A stretch of DNA of 64,000 nt from Escallonia rubra (taxonomy: Eukaryota > Streptophyta > Magnoliopsida > Escalloniales > Escalloniaceae), in assembly GCA_033065855.1 (NCBI GenBank), contig JAVXUO010002070.1, positions 124,001-188,000 on the forward strand, given 5' to 3'. A program made the position numbers and the translations under genes. The stretch's first letter is position 1; every line of letters begins with the position of its first letter. The notes under the pieces were generated by a model, which was given only the letters and a program-made list of their open reading frames with translations, did no database searches and was not told the DNA's origin. This document shows, in pieces, positions 1 through 10,150 of this stretch.

Positions 1-83
1 TATATACATATATGTATAATATATATATATATACATATATGTATATATATGTATATGTACATATATATGTATATGTACATATA

Positions 84-130
<47 letters not shown>

Positions 131-260
131 GTACATATATATGTATATGTATATATATATATGTATATATACATATGTATATATACATACATATATATAT
201 ATATATACATATGTACATATACATATGTATATATATATATATATACATATGTATATATAC

Positions 261-291
<31 letters not shown>

Positions 292-303
292 CATATATAT
301 ATA
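1..303. repeat. TA-rich microsatellite
   Basis: Alternating TA dinucleotides with interspersed TACATATG steps fill the left edge. The apparent reading frames here (Tyr/Ile/Met repeats) come only from the low-complexity sequence. The array is open at the left end of the window, so its full length is unknown. Confidence 0.95.
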
Positions 304-392
304 GCTACAACTCCAAGTTTAATGAAGAGTACAAAGTGTTGGCTATCAAACCCGACAGTCTACATGACGAGGATGATAATGAAGAGTGTTAA
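301..392 (+). pseudogene. possible 3' coding tail of unknown gene
   Basis: Directly after the TA repeat, one frame reads about 29 residues of normal, acidic composition (containing [12 protein letters not shown] and ending DEDDNEEC) up to a TAA. The composition differs sharply from the repeat and resembles a protein C-terminus. I do not recognise the family. The upstream part is either outside the window or replaced by the microsatellite. It may be chance or the last exon of a transposase or host gene; confidence is low. Confidence 0.22.
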
Positions 393-550
393 TTTAATTT
401 GTAAAGTGCGATTTGAGATTTAGCATTGTAATTTATAATGTGCCATTTTATTTGTAACCAAACCTTTGTAATGTGGAGTTTGAAATTTGATAGTTAACTT
501 ATAATGTGAAAGGATGTGTTCGATAACGCAATTAAGAACTTAAAGTTTCC
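393..550. other. AT-rich spacer
   Basis: AT-rich sequence with no recognised feature, lying between the possible coding tail and the Mutator-like element. Confidence 0.5.
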
Positions 551-559
551 AAAGATTTT

Positions 560-872
560 GGGCAAATCCCATAACTGTACCATGAAGCTTACATTTTGTA
601 CAGCGTTAGTACCAAAGTTTGAAGGTGCACCAATGAAGTACCCAACTTTGAAAAAGCATACCAAATCATTACCTCGGCTGATGGATGACGGATGCCGTTA
701 AAAAGTTCGAGGGATAGGACCATCAATAACAAAAAAATATATCTAAAAAACACGCCGATTTTCAAAGAAGTACCTAACTTTGAAAAAGCATACCAAATCA
801 GTACCTCGATTTTTAATCTTCCTTAATTTAATAAAAAAAAACTATCTCTGTCTCTGACCAATTTATACATGT
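560..872 (+). repeat. MULE left terminal inverted repeat
   Basis: It pairs with 1909-2220 over its whole length, with substitutions and small gaps. It contains an internal direct duplication: the stretch GAAGTACCCAACTTTGAAAA at about 635 recurs at about 768 with few changes. The element's ends therefore carry repeated subterminal modules. Confidence 0.9.
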
Positions 873-1000
873 TATGTAATTAATCATTAAAAATATATCT
901 CAAAAACACGTGGCACTATCTTAGTCGTTTCATTTTTTTTATCTTCCTTAATTAATCATTAAAAAAATTGATTTTTTATCTTCCTTAATTAATCATTAAA

Positions 1001-1087
1001 ACTCTCTCTCTCTCTCTCTCTCAATCCCTCTCTCTCCCTCTCTCTCAATCCCTCTCTCTCCATCCCTCTCTCCCCCTCCCCCTCCCC
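1001..1087 (+). repeat. CT-rich microsatellite
   Basis: Runs of CT and CCCTCT inside the MULE interior. Low-complexity only. Confidence 0.9.
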
Positions 1088-1137
1088 ATCCATATAAGCC
1101 ACGTCTCCCTGTTATCTTGGAGATACCGCCGTAATCA

Positions 1138-1470
1138 CTTGTCATCCTCATCGTCCACCTCACTACTTTTATGAAGCAAAAGAAGCCTCCCTGTAGCGAC
1201 CCACCGCCATCACCACCGGTCTTGCCACTGCCACCACTTACATCAGTGACCTATCACCACCGATCTGGCCACTACCACCTCCCACACCAGTGAATGCACC
1301 ACCGTCACCACCGTAGATCAATCTCCAATCACCGCCGATGCTCACATCCACAACCCAAGAGCATCGGTTTCCGGTGCACCCAACACCACCACAATCTGAC
1401 ATCTCCACCACCGTAACTCTTATGCAGCGGCATCATCACCGCCGGTTGACTGAGCACCAATTTTTGAAAA
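1138..1470 (+). repeat. CAC/CCG triplet-rich MULE interior
   Basis: Repeated CCACCA/CACCGC triplets give accidental His/Thr/Pro-rich frames in all phases. No conserved domain is visible. Confidence 0.6.
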
Positions 1471-1908
1471 TTGGGGTACTCATGATAACACGACATTTCT
1501 ACACAATCTTTTCCTTTTGGTGATACAGTTATGTAGAATCCATGACTTGGTTGCAAGGAGAGTTTGAATGGTACTGATTAAGATGATTTTGGGATTTGGG
1601 AGAACCTTAATAATGGAGTGAATGCGGGGGAGACCAGACACCTACCAATTTTATTCCAAGGTTTATGTATTTTGCTTCAAGCCTCTTACTGTGTGCAATG
1701 GTGTTGGTAGTGTGCGGTCGTCGACGGTGTTGGGTTTGAGGCGGCGGTATAGGGTTTGTGACGACGGTGGCCACATAAGTGTTGGGCTGGTGATAGTGGT
1801 GTTGGTTTTGTGATGGCGATGGTGACACGCAGTGGTCGACGGTAGTGTTAGGCGACGACAGTGGTGGTGATGGTGGTGGTCAGATGGTTTTGGTGGGTGA
1901 TGGGTAAC

Positions 1909-2220
1909 AGGTATAAATTGGTCAGAGAAAGAGAAAGAGTTTTTGTTTTGATTGAATTAAGGAAGACAAAAAATTGAGGTGATTAGGTACGCTTTTTTAA
2001 AGTTAGGTACTTCTTTGAAAATTGGCATGTTTTTTAGATATATTTTTCTGTTATTGACGGTCCTACTCCTCGGACGTTTAAACGGCATCTGTTGTCCATC
2101 AGCCGAAGTACTGATTTGGTATGCTTTTTCAAAGTTGGGTACTTCTTTGGTGCACCTTTAGACTTAGGTACTAAAGTTGTAAAAAATGTAAACTTCAGGG
2201 TACAGTTTTGGGATTTTCCG
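1909..2220 (-). repeat. MULE right terminal inverted repeat
   Basis: Reverse-complement partner of 560-872. The terminal base pair mismatches (G at the left end, C at the right end when read inward), and the following AAATCCCA core is shared. Confidence 0.9.
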
Positions 2221-2229
2221 AAAGATTTT

Positions 2230-3060
2230 TAATGAAGTGCGTTTGATAACGCTTAATGTTGTATCACTTAAGAAATTAATTCCCGACAAAATAGACTAAA
2301 ATTTTAAGTCATGGTGGACTTACCTAATACTTATCACTTAAATATAAGTGAGATGGTTAAAAGTTATTGAACATAATTTCTCATAAAAAGAATGACTACT
2401 ACTGCAATGCCGTCACATTTAATTTGTTGGCAACACCGCTTTTGCTACACTACGACTACCACCACAACCATTATTCCCTTTTCTCACCATCATCACAATT
2501 ACCCCAACCTAGCCACTACCACTACCACCACCATCACAAGGACACCGACATCGCCATCTCCACCACACCATCGTCGCCGCCGCCACCATATCCATGTTCG
2601 CCAAAACCATCACCATACTATAAACCACTGCCATGACTGCCTATCGCCACAACTACAACTACTAACACCACATCTTAATGCATCACTACTGCCAACATTG
2701 ACATATTTCCGCCGCCACCTCCACCACCATCATTACTCCAAAGCTACTATCACCACCACCACCAACAAGGTTTTGGCAACAAAAGCAATATTATAAAGTA
2801 CATAAATAAATGCATAATCTTGGTAAAATGGATAAATTTGTAAATGGAACAATTTTAAGACATTTGCTTTTGGTTTACAAAACAAGTTGACTTATATTTC
2901 AGTAGTAAAAATTCAGTCGCTTAAAGTTTTTTAGTTTTAAAAGTTTTGCCCTTAAGCTTTTTAGCACTTGATTTTTAGTTTTATTAAACAACTGCTACTT
3001 TGTAATGTTAAATTTGAACTTTGATTTTTAACTTGTAATGAGTAATGTTTAATCACTTTG
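2230..3060. other. gene-poor AT-rich stretch with CCA-triplet tract
   Basis: AT-rich sequence flanks a CCA/ACC triplet tract at about 2455-2770. The tract opens long frames but codes only His/Thr/Pro/Ser repeats. No gene or complete element is supported. GTGCGTTTGATAACGC at about 2238 resembles the hAT-like MITE ends common in plants, but I could not find its partner. Confidence 0.4.
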
Positions 3061-3960
3061 CATCGGGTGAGCTCCAACTCCTCCGGGTATAGCTTCTCCC
3101 CCTGCCATTTCGACAGTGATCGATAGTCAAAAGGAAATGAGTCTCAAAGTAGGAAATAAACAGTAATATGGATATTCAAGAGAAAAGTTACAGGGTGCTA
3201 GGTTAGGTTGTTGAAGCTATCCCGTTATGCCCGATGGATACACCAACCCGCTCCTCTCTGAAGTTCCACCGGAACATAGCCAGTCTCGCCTCATTCTCCT
3301 TTCCCTCGTCCAGTCACAGTGAACGCGACCCCAACGCTTCGAAAGCCCAAATCTGTCATCAAGAAAAGCAATAAATAATATGCCATAGAGTATGCATGGA
3401 AGATCATAAAGGGGCGGAGAGTAGAGATGTACCTCAAACACATAGCAATATCCAATGAAGCTCGACGAATGACATCAGGATACCTAGCCCATCAAGTGCT
3501 AAATTTGAGCCATGGCCGGGGTACCCAAGTTGTAATCCCCAATATGGCGCACATCCTCTAGTGCTCTCAAGCACCACAACTAAATAAAAACGTCCCCAGT
3601 ATTGAACAGTCGCTTCAAGCACATAAAGCAGAAAACCTCAGACATACTGGTCTAGCTTTGTCTCGTCGGCATCCTCTAGAGTCATACGCTGGCATTGAAA
3701 TCAGAGGGCAACAAGTAAAATTGAGCTGCCTTTCATATAAGACTGCTTGAACCCTAATAATTACACCCTAAGGTCGCGGTCTTGATCGAGATCGTTGGCC
3801 CAAATAATCAGCCTACCTCTTACTTGAATGCTAGTAATGTTCGCAAAATCGTACAGAGTGAGAGTTACCTCTCCGAACGGCAAGTGAAACGTGCTGGTGG
3901 AATCCCACCCAACACTCGGCCAAACTCAGAGATGCTTATTAATACGGGTGAAAGCATGTA
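3061..3960 (-). pseudogene. plant-mobile-domain (PMD)-like ORF fragment
   Basis: Read on the minus strand, pieces in shifting frames give WDSTSTFHLPFGEVTLTLYD, then MTLEDADETKLDQYV, LLYVLEATV and LRALEDVRHIGDYNLGTPAMA. This order is that of the plant mobile (aminotransferase-like) domain found in MAIN-like proteins and in extra ORFs of plant LTR elements. It is a second copy of the + strand ORF at 7.6-9.7 kb. A probable intron of 80 bp at 3353-3432 (GT...AG on the minus strand) sits exactly where the other copy has a 79-bp intron. Stops and frameshifts make it dead. Its N-terminal side is cut by LTR A at 3968. Confidence 0.7.
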
Positions 3961-3967
3961 ACCTATT

Positions 3968-6195
3968 TGTAGCGAACCGCCTCGGAAAAAAATCCTTAGA
4001 CCCCAGAAAATGGGTCTAAATTTTTTAGGAGTCTCCATCTTATTTTACTAAACAGAGGAAAAAAAGAAAAACCTGAAAAATGACTCTAAACTGTCCAAAG
4101 GACTACTAATCTATTGATAAAAGAGAAATGGTTACAAAGACTAAGTTACATGACGAGATGGTGTTAGGCACCCGCCATATCTTTCGGTATCTACTTCATT
4201 TATATTATTTTTGACCTTTTAAAACATAAATATGCAACTAAGCAAACCCTAACCTAATCCATAGTTTTGGTTTGAATTCGACAACAGGGGCCAAATAGCC
4301 TATGTATCTAGTCGAACAAACCAGAATAAAAACCATTTTAGTTCGACTCGGACCCTACGAGAGGTGATCTACACTTTGGTCTTAGATTCAGACTTAGACT
4401 AAGATATGAAAAGACTCTTCAGTAGTTTTTATGTAATAGAAATGTGATCGCGGGGAAGGGAATTACTCTAAACTACTATATTATACTCCATCCATCTCAG
4501 AAGTATTACTCTAGTTTGACTTGCACAATATTTAAGAATTTTTTGTCAATTACATTGATCTTCCATTTATACCCTTAGCCTTTAACACATATCAAAACAG
4601 ATACAACACTTTTGCAAAAATTATCTTTATTCATCTTCTTCTGATTTGAATTCCTTTTAAAGACCCATTTTATACTCCATCATTTATGGTGATTCTGCAA
4701 ATTGATTTCATCCATCAAGACCCATTTCTTTTCAAAAGTTCACGAAGCCCATTTACAGTGACAAAAGATGGTGATTTCCAGGTTTTCAGTTTTTGTTTCA
4801 TATGAACTTTATTTTATGGAATCAAATCTAACATTAAAAGATCAACAAATTCACAACTTAATGAGAAGTCATAGTACCACGTTAGGGAACCAAACCCCAA
4901 AATGAAATTTTAGATGTAAACAAACAGTTACAATCTAAAATTAAACAAATCTATTTAAGCCCAGATCTAAGACTTAGCATAAGTGGATTCCGCCTCTAAT
5001 GAGATTGAAAGGGGCGGCGACATAGGGTTGTTCTTGAAGGTAGCAATGGTGGTAGATGCCAAAGAACATGACTGGTGGTGGAAGATCAATGAGGTTCCAC
5101 AGTGGTAGTGTAAGAAGGCGACAACAGTGGTTGTGGGGGACCAAAAAGGCCACCATGCGCAGCAATTTGGTAGCGTAACTTAAGGTGGAGTTTGTGGGTG
5201 TGGTGGGTTTTTATCTGTGAAGGAAAAAACGGGAAGAAAATGGAGTGGAGAGGATAAGAAAAAGAACTGGTACGGTGCTAAAGGATAGAGAAATGAAAGG
5301 AGAGAGGAGAGGGTGAGAGAGTTTGGAGAGAAGAGAAATGGAAGGAAAATAATAAGGAAACTTTGAAAAGAGTAGAAATGGAAAATCACACAATAAACTT
5401 TCTTAACTTAGAAATTGAGCAATTTTTTTTTGGATAACCCAAAAGGAAATATGAGCAATAGTTTTGGGATGGAGGGAGTACTAGCTTAGAAAACAGTAAA
5501 TATAACTCGCGAGTTCGCTTGCCTATAAGACTCAGGAACACTTTGCAAAGGATCCATAATGCAAGTGACTTGAGAATGTATAAAAATGATTATGAAGTGC
5601 TACATTCTCTTAAGAGGTGATCTACCACTTTCAAGAGAAATAGGATAAAAGTTATAGGGAGAAAAAGCTAATCCTTGAAAATGTAGCTCAAATGCCCTAT
5701 TTATAGAGGTCTGAGGTGCCAGAAATGATAAAGATGACCATTTCAATCAGTGATCTGAAAATAAAGTAAAAAAATTGATAAAAATCATAATCTGAGAAAA
5801 GTCAACTAACTGACTGTTTTGTCAAAAACTGGTCGGTTCATCCCATAATTTCTTAATATTTTTCTCTCATTTTAGGACATTATCTGCCACTAATTCAGTA
5901 ATATATCTATCTTAATTAGATGGGATGTAACAAATTCAGGAATTATTTCCATATTTCATGTAAAGTAAGGTTAAATCACTTGCATTAAGGATGAATCACA
6001 AAAAATATGAAACCTTCCAAGTAAATCACTCCATTGGACCTATCTAATTGGACTGCGCTGTGCTCATTTTCTGACTGGACTGGACTGGACTGAGCCCAAT
6101 TATTAGGTCTACACCCATAATAATAGACTTTGATTTATAATAAAGCCCAATAATTATTTCATGGATAAAAAGACTACAAAAATGGGGTGTCTAGA
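3968..6195 (+). repeat. family F LTR, copy A (with a 993-bp insertion)
   Basis: It starts TGTAGCGAACCGCC and ends GGGGTGTCTAGA (expected CTACA). Without the insertion it is about 1.23 kb, matching copies B (20430), C (25569) and, inverted, D (24833-23550). A TATA box lies at about 5698-5707 (CCTATTTATAGAGG), followed downstream by a short TGGAC tandem tract near 6060-6095. The leader with tandem repeats follows directly, so A behaves as a 5' LTR of a + strand element. Family assignment to the Tat/Ogre group rests on the linked pol at 12-20 kb. Confidence 0.85.
4486..5478. mobile_element. Stowaway-like Tc1/mariner MITE inside LTR A
   Basis: Its ends CTCCATCCATCTCAGAAGTA and, inverted, CTCCCTCCATCCCAAAACTA are the plant Stowaway signature, flanked by TA. 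The paralogous LTR B shows the empty site near 20940 (CTATACAAGCTTAG), which fixes both boundaries. At 993 bp it is long for a Stowaway MITE (usually under about 500 bp). The interior holds GGTGGT-rich and purine-rich sequence but no transposase. Confidence 0.88.
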
Positions 6196-7600
6196 GAGTC
6201 CCTCGGTGAAGGAGCGCACGTACGTGCGAACATCACCAAAAACAACGCATTTTTGTAGTAAAAATACAAAAAAGACCGCAAGACTTTGAATAGACTCGCG
6301 GACAATTCATGAATATGAGGTCGGACTCTCAAAGGGTTTCCTACGTATCCCTTGAAAAGGAATCAAACCATTGTAGTCCGGAACAAGAAATATTGCTCGA
6401 AGCTGGAAACAATAACGACGATTATCGTTCTTCAAGTGATCAAATATTTGTCTGTTGCTGGAGCCACCAAATTGATTTGTGTGGTCGATGGACGGAGCCC
6501 TATATCTAGATACCAGAGCCACCAAATCGATTAGGATGGTCGGCAGACAAAAAAATAGGTATTGCTAGATGCCGGAGCTACTATATCGATTTAAGTGGTC
6601 ATCTAGGAATATAGTGAATAACTTTGCTCCTTACCAAAGCTACCAAATCTATTTGACTGGTCCTTGGTCAAAGTGGTGATTTAACTGAGTGCTAGCCCAA
6701 CAACATGCTCAAGCGGAAAATAATTCGATGAAATTAGGACTTATATCTAAGAGCCGAAGCCAATGATACCCTTAAGCAGTTGGTCGCTGAGATACGAGGA
6801 TGAGAATTTTCAGAAACATCACTCAATGCAGGAGGCAACGACGTCCGAGGACAGCTAGTTGTTGAGTGCAAAAAATGTAAATTCATCTCAAATTGACATG
6901 AAAAATATCATAGAACTAAATACCATATTCACAAGGGCGTTGGATCGACCACCATGATATGCAAGGATAAAATCACTGAATATTTACTCATGCCAACATG
7001 AAGTCAAAGGAATATCAAATGCAAGAATTTTTTTTAAGGGTACCTTAGACCCGCCAGTTAGCTAGAGAGCTAGAAAGGAAACAATGAAATGTCAAAAGCT
7101 GGCCCATTATTCAGAGAGCTGGGAGTGCCAAAAACAAAATATCTGAGTTCAGCCAATTAGTCAATGAGTTTGACATATTTAAATGGGAAAACCAGTCGAC
7201 TTTCTCGGTCGATTTGTGCCCTATTTTAGGGTTTCTATAGACTTTACAAGGAGAGGACATGAAGGAGGGCCCCAAATTGGGAACATTTTGTGCTTTTGGC
7301 CAACGATTAGCACGATCCTCACACCGGATCAGGATGCACAACTTAGCCATCACTTTTTCAAGGACTAGATAAGTTTTTCATTCACTGCCTCTAGATTTAA
7401 CACACTCATGCACACAATATTCTTTCTCATGCATTCCCATGCAAAGTAGGGCCCGCATGATTTTTTCCTCTTTGTTCCATGCATTACATGCACAAACCGG
7501 ACGATCCTTGAATTTGTTCCTTTTTTTTTCTTCGATGGTAGCAGCGCTTCCACTCGAACATCCGTTGTAGGGGCTCCCTGTGGTACAATAATGGTGGGGG
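6196..7600 (+). other. family F leader after LTR A
   Basis: Untranslated-looking region homologous to the inverted segment 21.7-23.55 kb after LTR D. Both start with the same GAGAGTCCCTCGGTGA-type sequence, carry the tandem repeats, and then share a short coding-like block. At 7258-7365 here this begins MKEGPKLG; in the other copy it begins MREAPKSV. A putative splice donor follows the block in the D copy only. The shared order supports a structured 5' leader. No protein function can be assigned. Confidence 0.6.
6440..6830 (+). repeat. ~60-bp tandem repeats in family F leader
   Basis: About four recognisable units carry the core GAGCCACCAAATCGATT, the clearest starting near 6458, 6514, 6572 and 6636. 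The inverted leader at 22.84-23.35 kb has about eight units with the same core. Spacing varies by a few bases and units are diverged. Confidence 0.8.
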
Positions 7601-7629
7601 AAAGTACTGGATTCGGTTGAGAGTCTAAT

Positions 7630-9655
7630 AGCCGGGACCCTTCGATTTATTTTTGAATGGGTTACTTACTTTTACTTGGAATAGAAAGCATTTATTGAGC
7701 TTGGCAAAGTGTTGGTGGGATTCCACCAATACGTTCCATCTACCGTTCGAGGCGGCCACGCTTATCCCATACAACTTCGCGAATATCACGAGTATTAGCT
7801 TTTGAATAAGGCCTATCTCATGGGCATATGATCTCGACAAGGGCCGCGACCTCGTGGTGCGGCTGCTTGAGTTTGAGCCATCCTACAAGAAGGGCAGTTC
7901 TATTTAGCTTGCTACCTTCCGGTCCCATTACGAGGGTATGACTTTGGAGGACACTGACAAGGTGTAGATTATGTCCAGGGATTTCTGTTATATATCTTGG
8001 GGGAGATGTTTTTTTAATAACGGGGATGATTTGTTCAGCTCTAGTGCTTGAGGGCTTTGGAGGACATATGGGACATCATGGAGTACGACTGGGGTACTAC
8101 GGCCATGGCCCATCTGTTCTACTCAAAGGGCTCAATATCCTAGGGGCTGTTTTCAAGCTTCATGAGATATTGCAATGTTTAAAGGTATGTCTCTACTCTT
8201 GAACTTCCTGATATTTCACATATACTTGATAATATATCGCTCGCAATTTGTCTTTGATAACAGGTTTGGGCTTTTAAGGTTTTGGGATCGCGTTCACCGT
8301 GACCGAGAGACAAGCACACAGATGAGACTAGACCGGCGATGTACCGGCGAAATTCTCGTGATGAGAGAATTGAGGCTTCGATGGGGGCGTATCGGGACAG
8401 CTTTAACAGCTTGACTTAGTGCCCGGTAATTTTCTCATTTAGACATTCTTATTGATATTTATTTTACCAAAACTCACATGTTTTCTTCTTTTTAAGGATC
8501 CTTGTCTAAGTGGTAGGGGAAGGAGCTATATTCAGAGGAGCTGAGCTCACCCGGTGTTAGGTCCTCTTGGTGGGGTACTCATAGGATAAGTTTTACCTGG
8601 GTGAAAGAATGCCCTTCCAGCATCACTCGATGGCCGGCTGCTCCACCTGTGGAGATGTATCTGACGGAACGCTAGACCAGAGGATAACTCAAAGCTTGAC
8701 CGGGGGAACTTTGGTGTCGTCTCTGAGGAGGCCGAACGACCCTCACACCTACAAGGCATTCGTTTGGGTGACTTAGCCCCTCCTCCGAAGGCAGAGTGAG
8801 CAAAAAAGATGTATAGGCCAGGGCTGCTAGAGAGAAAAAGGGAAAAGGCAAGAAGGAAAAAAGGAGAGCACGAAAGGGATGTCGTTCCTATCTTGGTCGG
8901 TGTAGGTGTTCTTGAGGGGGAAAGGTCACGAGATGGAGTCGACCCTCGGTAGAAAAGGGATGAGGATGTGCTAGGGCTCAAAGAGTTAACCTGTGTTAAG
9001 ATGATACACTCGACACTTATTCTTTATCACACGTAATTTGATGTTCTTCATTTGACTTTAACCCCACGATCTCCCTTTGTAGGTCCCGAGCAAGCTACCA
9101 AGGGACGCATATCGAGTGATTCATATCTGAAGGATATGATGTCCACTCTTCGTGACTTAGTGGAGGTGTACGGGCCATCAGGAGAGACAATAGAAGTGCA
9201 TACACTACCCCTTCGATGCCGCCATCGGGAGGTGGATCAAGCCCCGGGCAGCGCGAGAGCTCCATAAAGCATGTTTTTACCGCTATTCAGACCCTTACAA
9301 AGGGAACTCTGGCAGCACGAACAGAGGCCAGAAGAAGATAAGGGTGACGAGCCAAGTGCCTTTCAGACTTGTTCACAAACCCAAGGCAGCACTGTCAAAG
9401 TCGAAGGATGTCGCGAGTGTGAGCAAGGAAAAAACCCCAGCCCTATTGCAGTCAAAGAAGTTTCCCACCCGCTGATCGACTTGGGTCCCTACTATTCTGC
9501 ACAAGACCTATGAGAAGCTTAATGGGATGACCGAGCCCCTCATGTTGGAATCATCCCCGATTTCGAGGACAAAGACTATGAAGAAGAGCATGATGAGAAG
9601 GCTTCAGGATCCAGTGACGAGGAGCAACCCAGCCTGAAGAAGTCCCGGAAGCAGT
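7630..9655 (+). pseudogene. PMD-like ORF of a family F element
   Basis: Reading across frames gives WWDSTNTFHLPFEAATLIPY, TLEDTDKV, LLYILGE-like residues and CLRALEDIWDIMEYDWGTTA, the plant mobile domain order. A 79-bp intron is predicted at 8185-8263 (GTATGT...ACAG), and a second is possible at 8426-8496 (polypyrimidine tract then AG). After it comes SKW.GKELYSEEL, matching WQGEKLYPEELELTRC in the minus copy. The C-terminus is acidic (DYEEEHDEKASGSSDEE) and stops at 9655. Several stops and shifts break the frame. It follows the leader in the sense direction. PMD proteins act in silencing-related roles in host form; here the role is unknown. Confidence 0.65.
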
Positions 9656-10150
9656 GACTTGGAGATTTGGCCTTGTTAGTTCTTAGCCTAGGGTTAGAAT
9701 TAAGAGTTCATTAGGAACTCTTCAAACAATTTTATATGTTTATGAACCCTTTTTTTTTTCTCTAGTAAAGATTTATAGTTTTAAGTAAAAATTCTTCTGA
9801 AATGCTCTATTTTGATGAATATGCACACATTTACACGAAAAGAAAGGAGTATGGGATTAAAATTGAAGTTTGGGTAAGTTTGAGAACGTACAAGGTTTGG
9901 CCTTCAAACAGGAAAACCCTGCCAAATTCCTTTTGTTTGGGCATAAAGGCGGCCGGTTGGTCAGAAAAGAATATTACTTTTACGTTGGAATGGACAGTTG
10001 GTCAGAAAAGCCGGTCGATTTGTCGAAAAATGGTCTGATTTGTCCGATAAATAATTGTCAATCCTATCTCTATACAACTCATGGTTTTCTTCCCCTATAT
10101 ATATATATTTGAGATACACCATACATAGGAGGCAATTGACTCGTAAAATA
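9656..10150 (+). other. second leader-like segment
   Basis: It contains repeated CCGGTTGGTCAGAAAAG and GGTCGATTTGTC motifs like those in the family F leader (compare inverted 22.38-22.55 kb), plus a poly-T tract near 9750. It probably belongs to another copy of the family whose LTR is lost. No gene. Confidence 0.4.

Larger units (their letters stand above)
560..2220. mobile_element. non-autonomous Mutator-like element (MULE), 1661 bp
   Basis: The element begins GGGCAAATCCCATAAC and ends with the near-complement; about 312 bp at each end pair as terminal inverted repeats. It is flanked by an exact 9-bp direct repeat AAAGATTTT at 551-559 and 2221-2229. A 9-bp target duplication with long inverted ends is the hallmark of Mutator-like elements. 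The ~1.0-kb interior has no transposase: it holds a CT microsatellite and CAC/CCG-rich sequence. It would need a transposase supplied elsewhere. A second, partial copy of the same terminus occurs at about 20357-20419. Confidence 0.9.

Noticed and set aside
12-423. Two long overlapping frames of Tyr/Ile/Met repeats
   Set aside because: They are translations of the TA microsatellite; only the last ~29 codons have normal composition.
513-2251. Direct repeat GTGTTCGATAACGC / GTGCGTTTGATAACGC around the MULE, as a possible larger target duplication
   Set aside because: It does not abut the element ends; the exact 9-bp AAAGATTTT does. It may be an unrelated MITE motif.
2392-2796. 134-codon Thr/His/Pro-rich frame
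   Set aside because: Made by a CCA triplet tract, open in more than one phase, with no domain.
8547-8981. 144-codon minus-strand frame
   Set aside because: Lies opposite the PMD-like ORF tail; Ser/Pro-rich composition of an antisense shadow.
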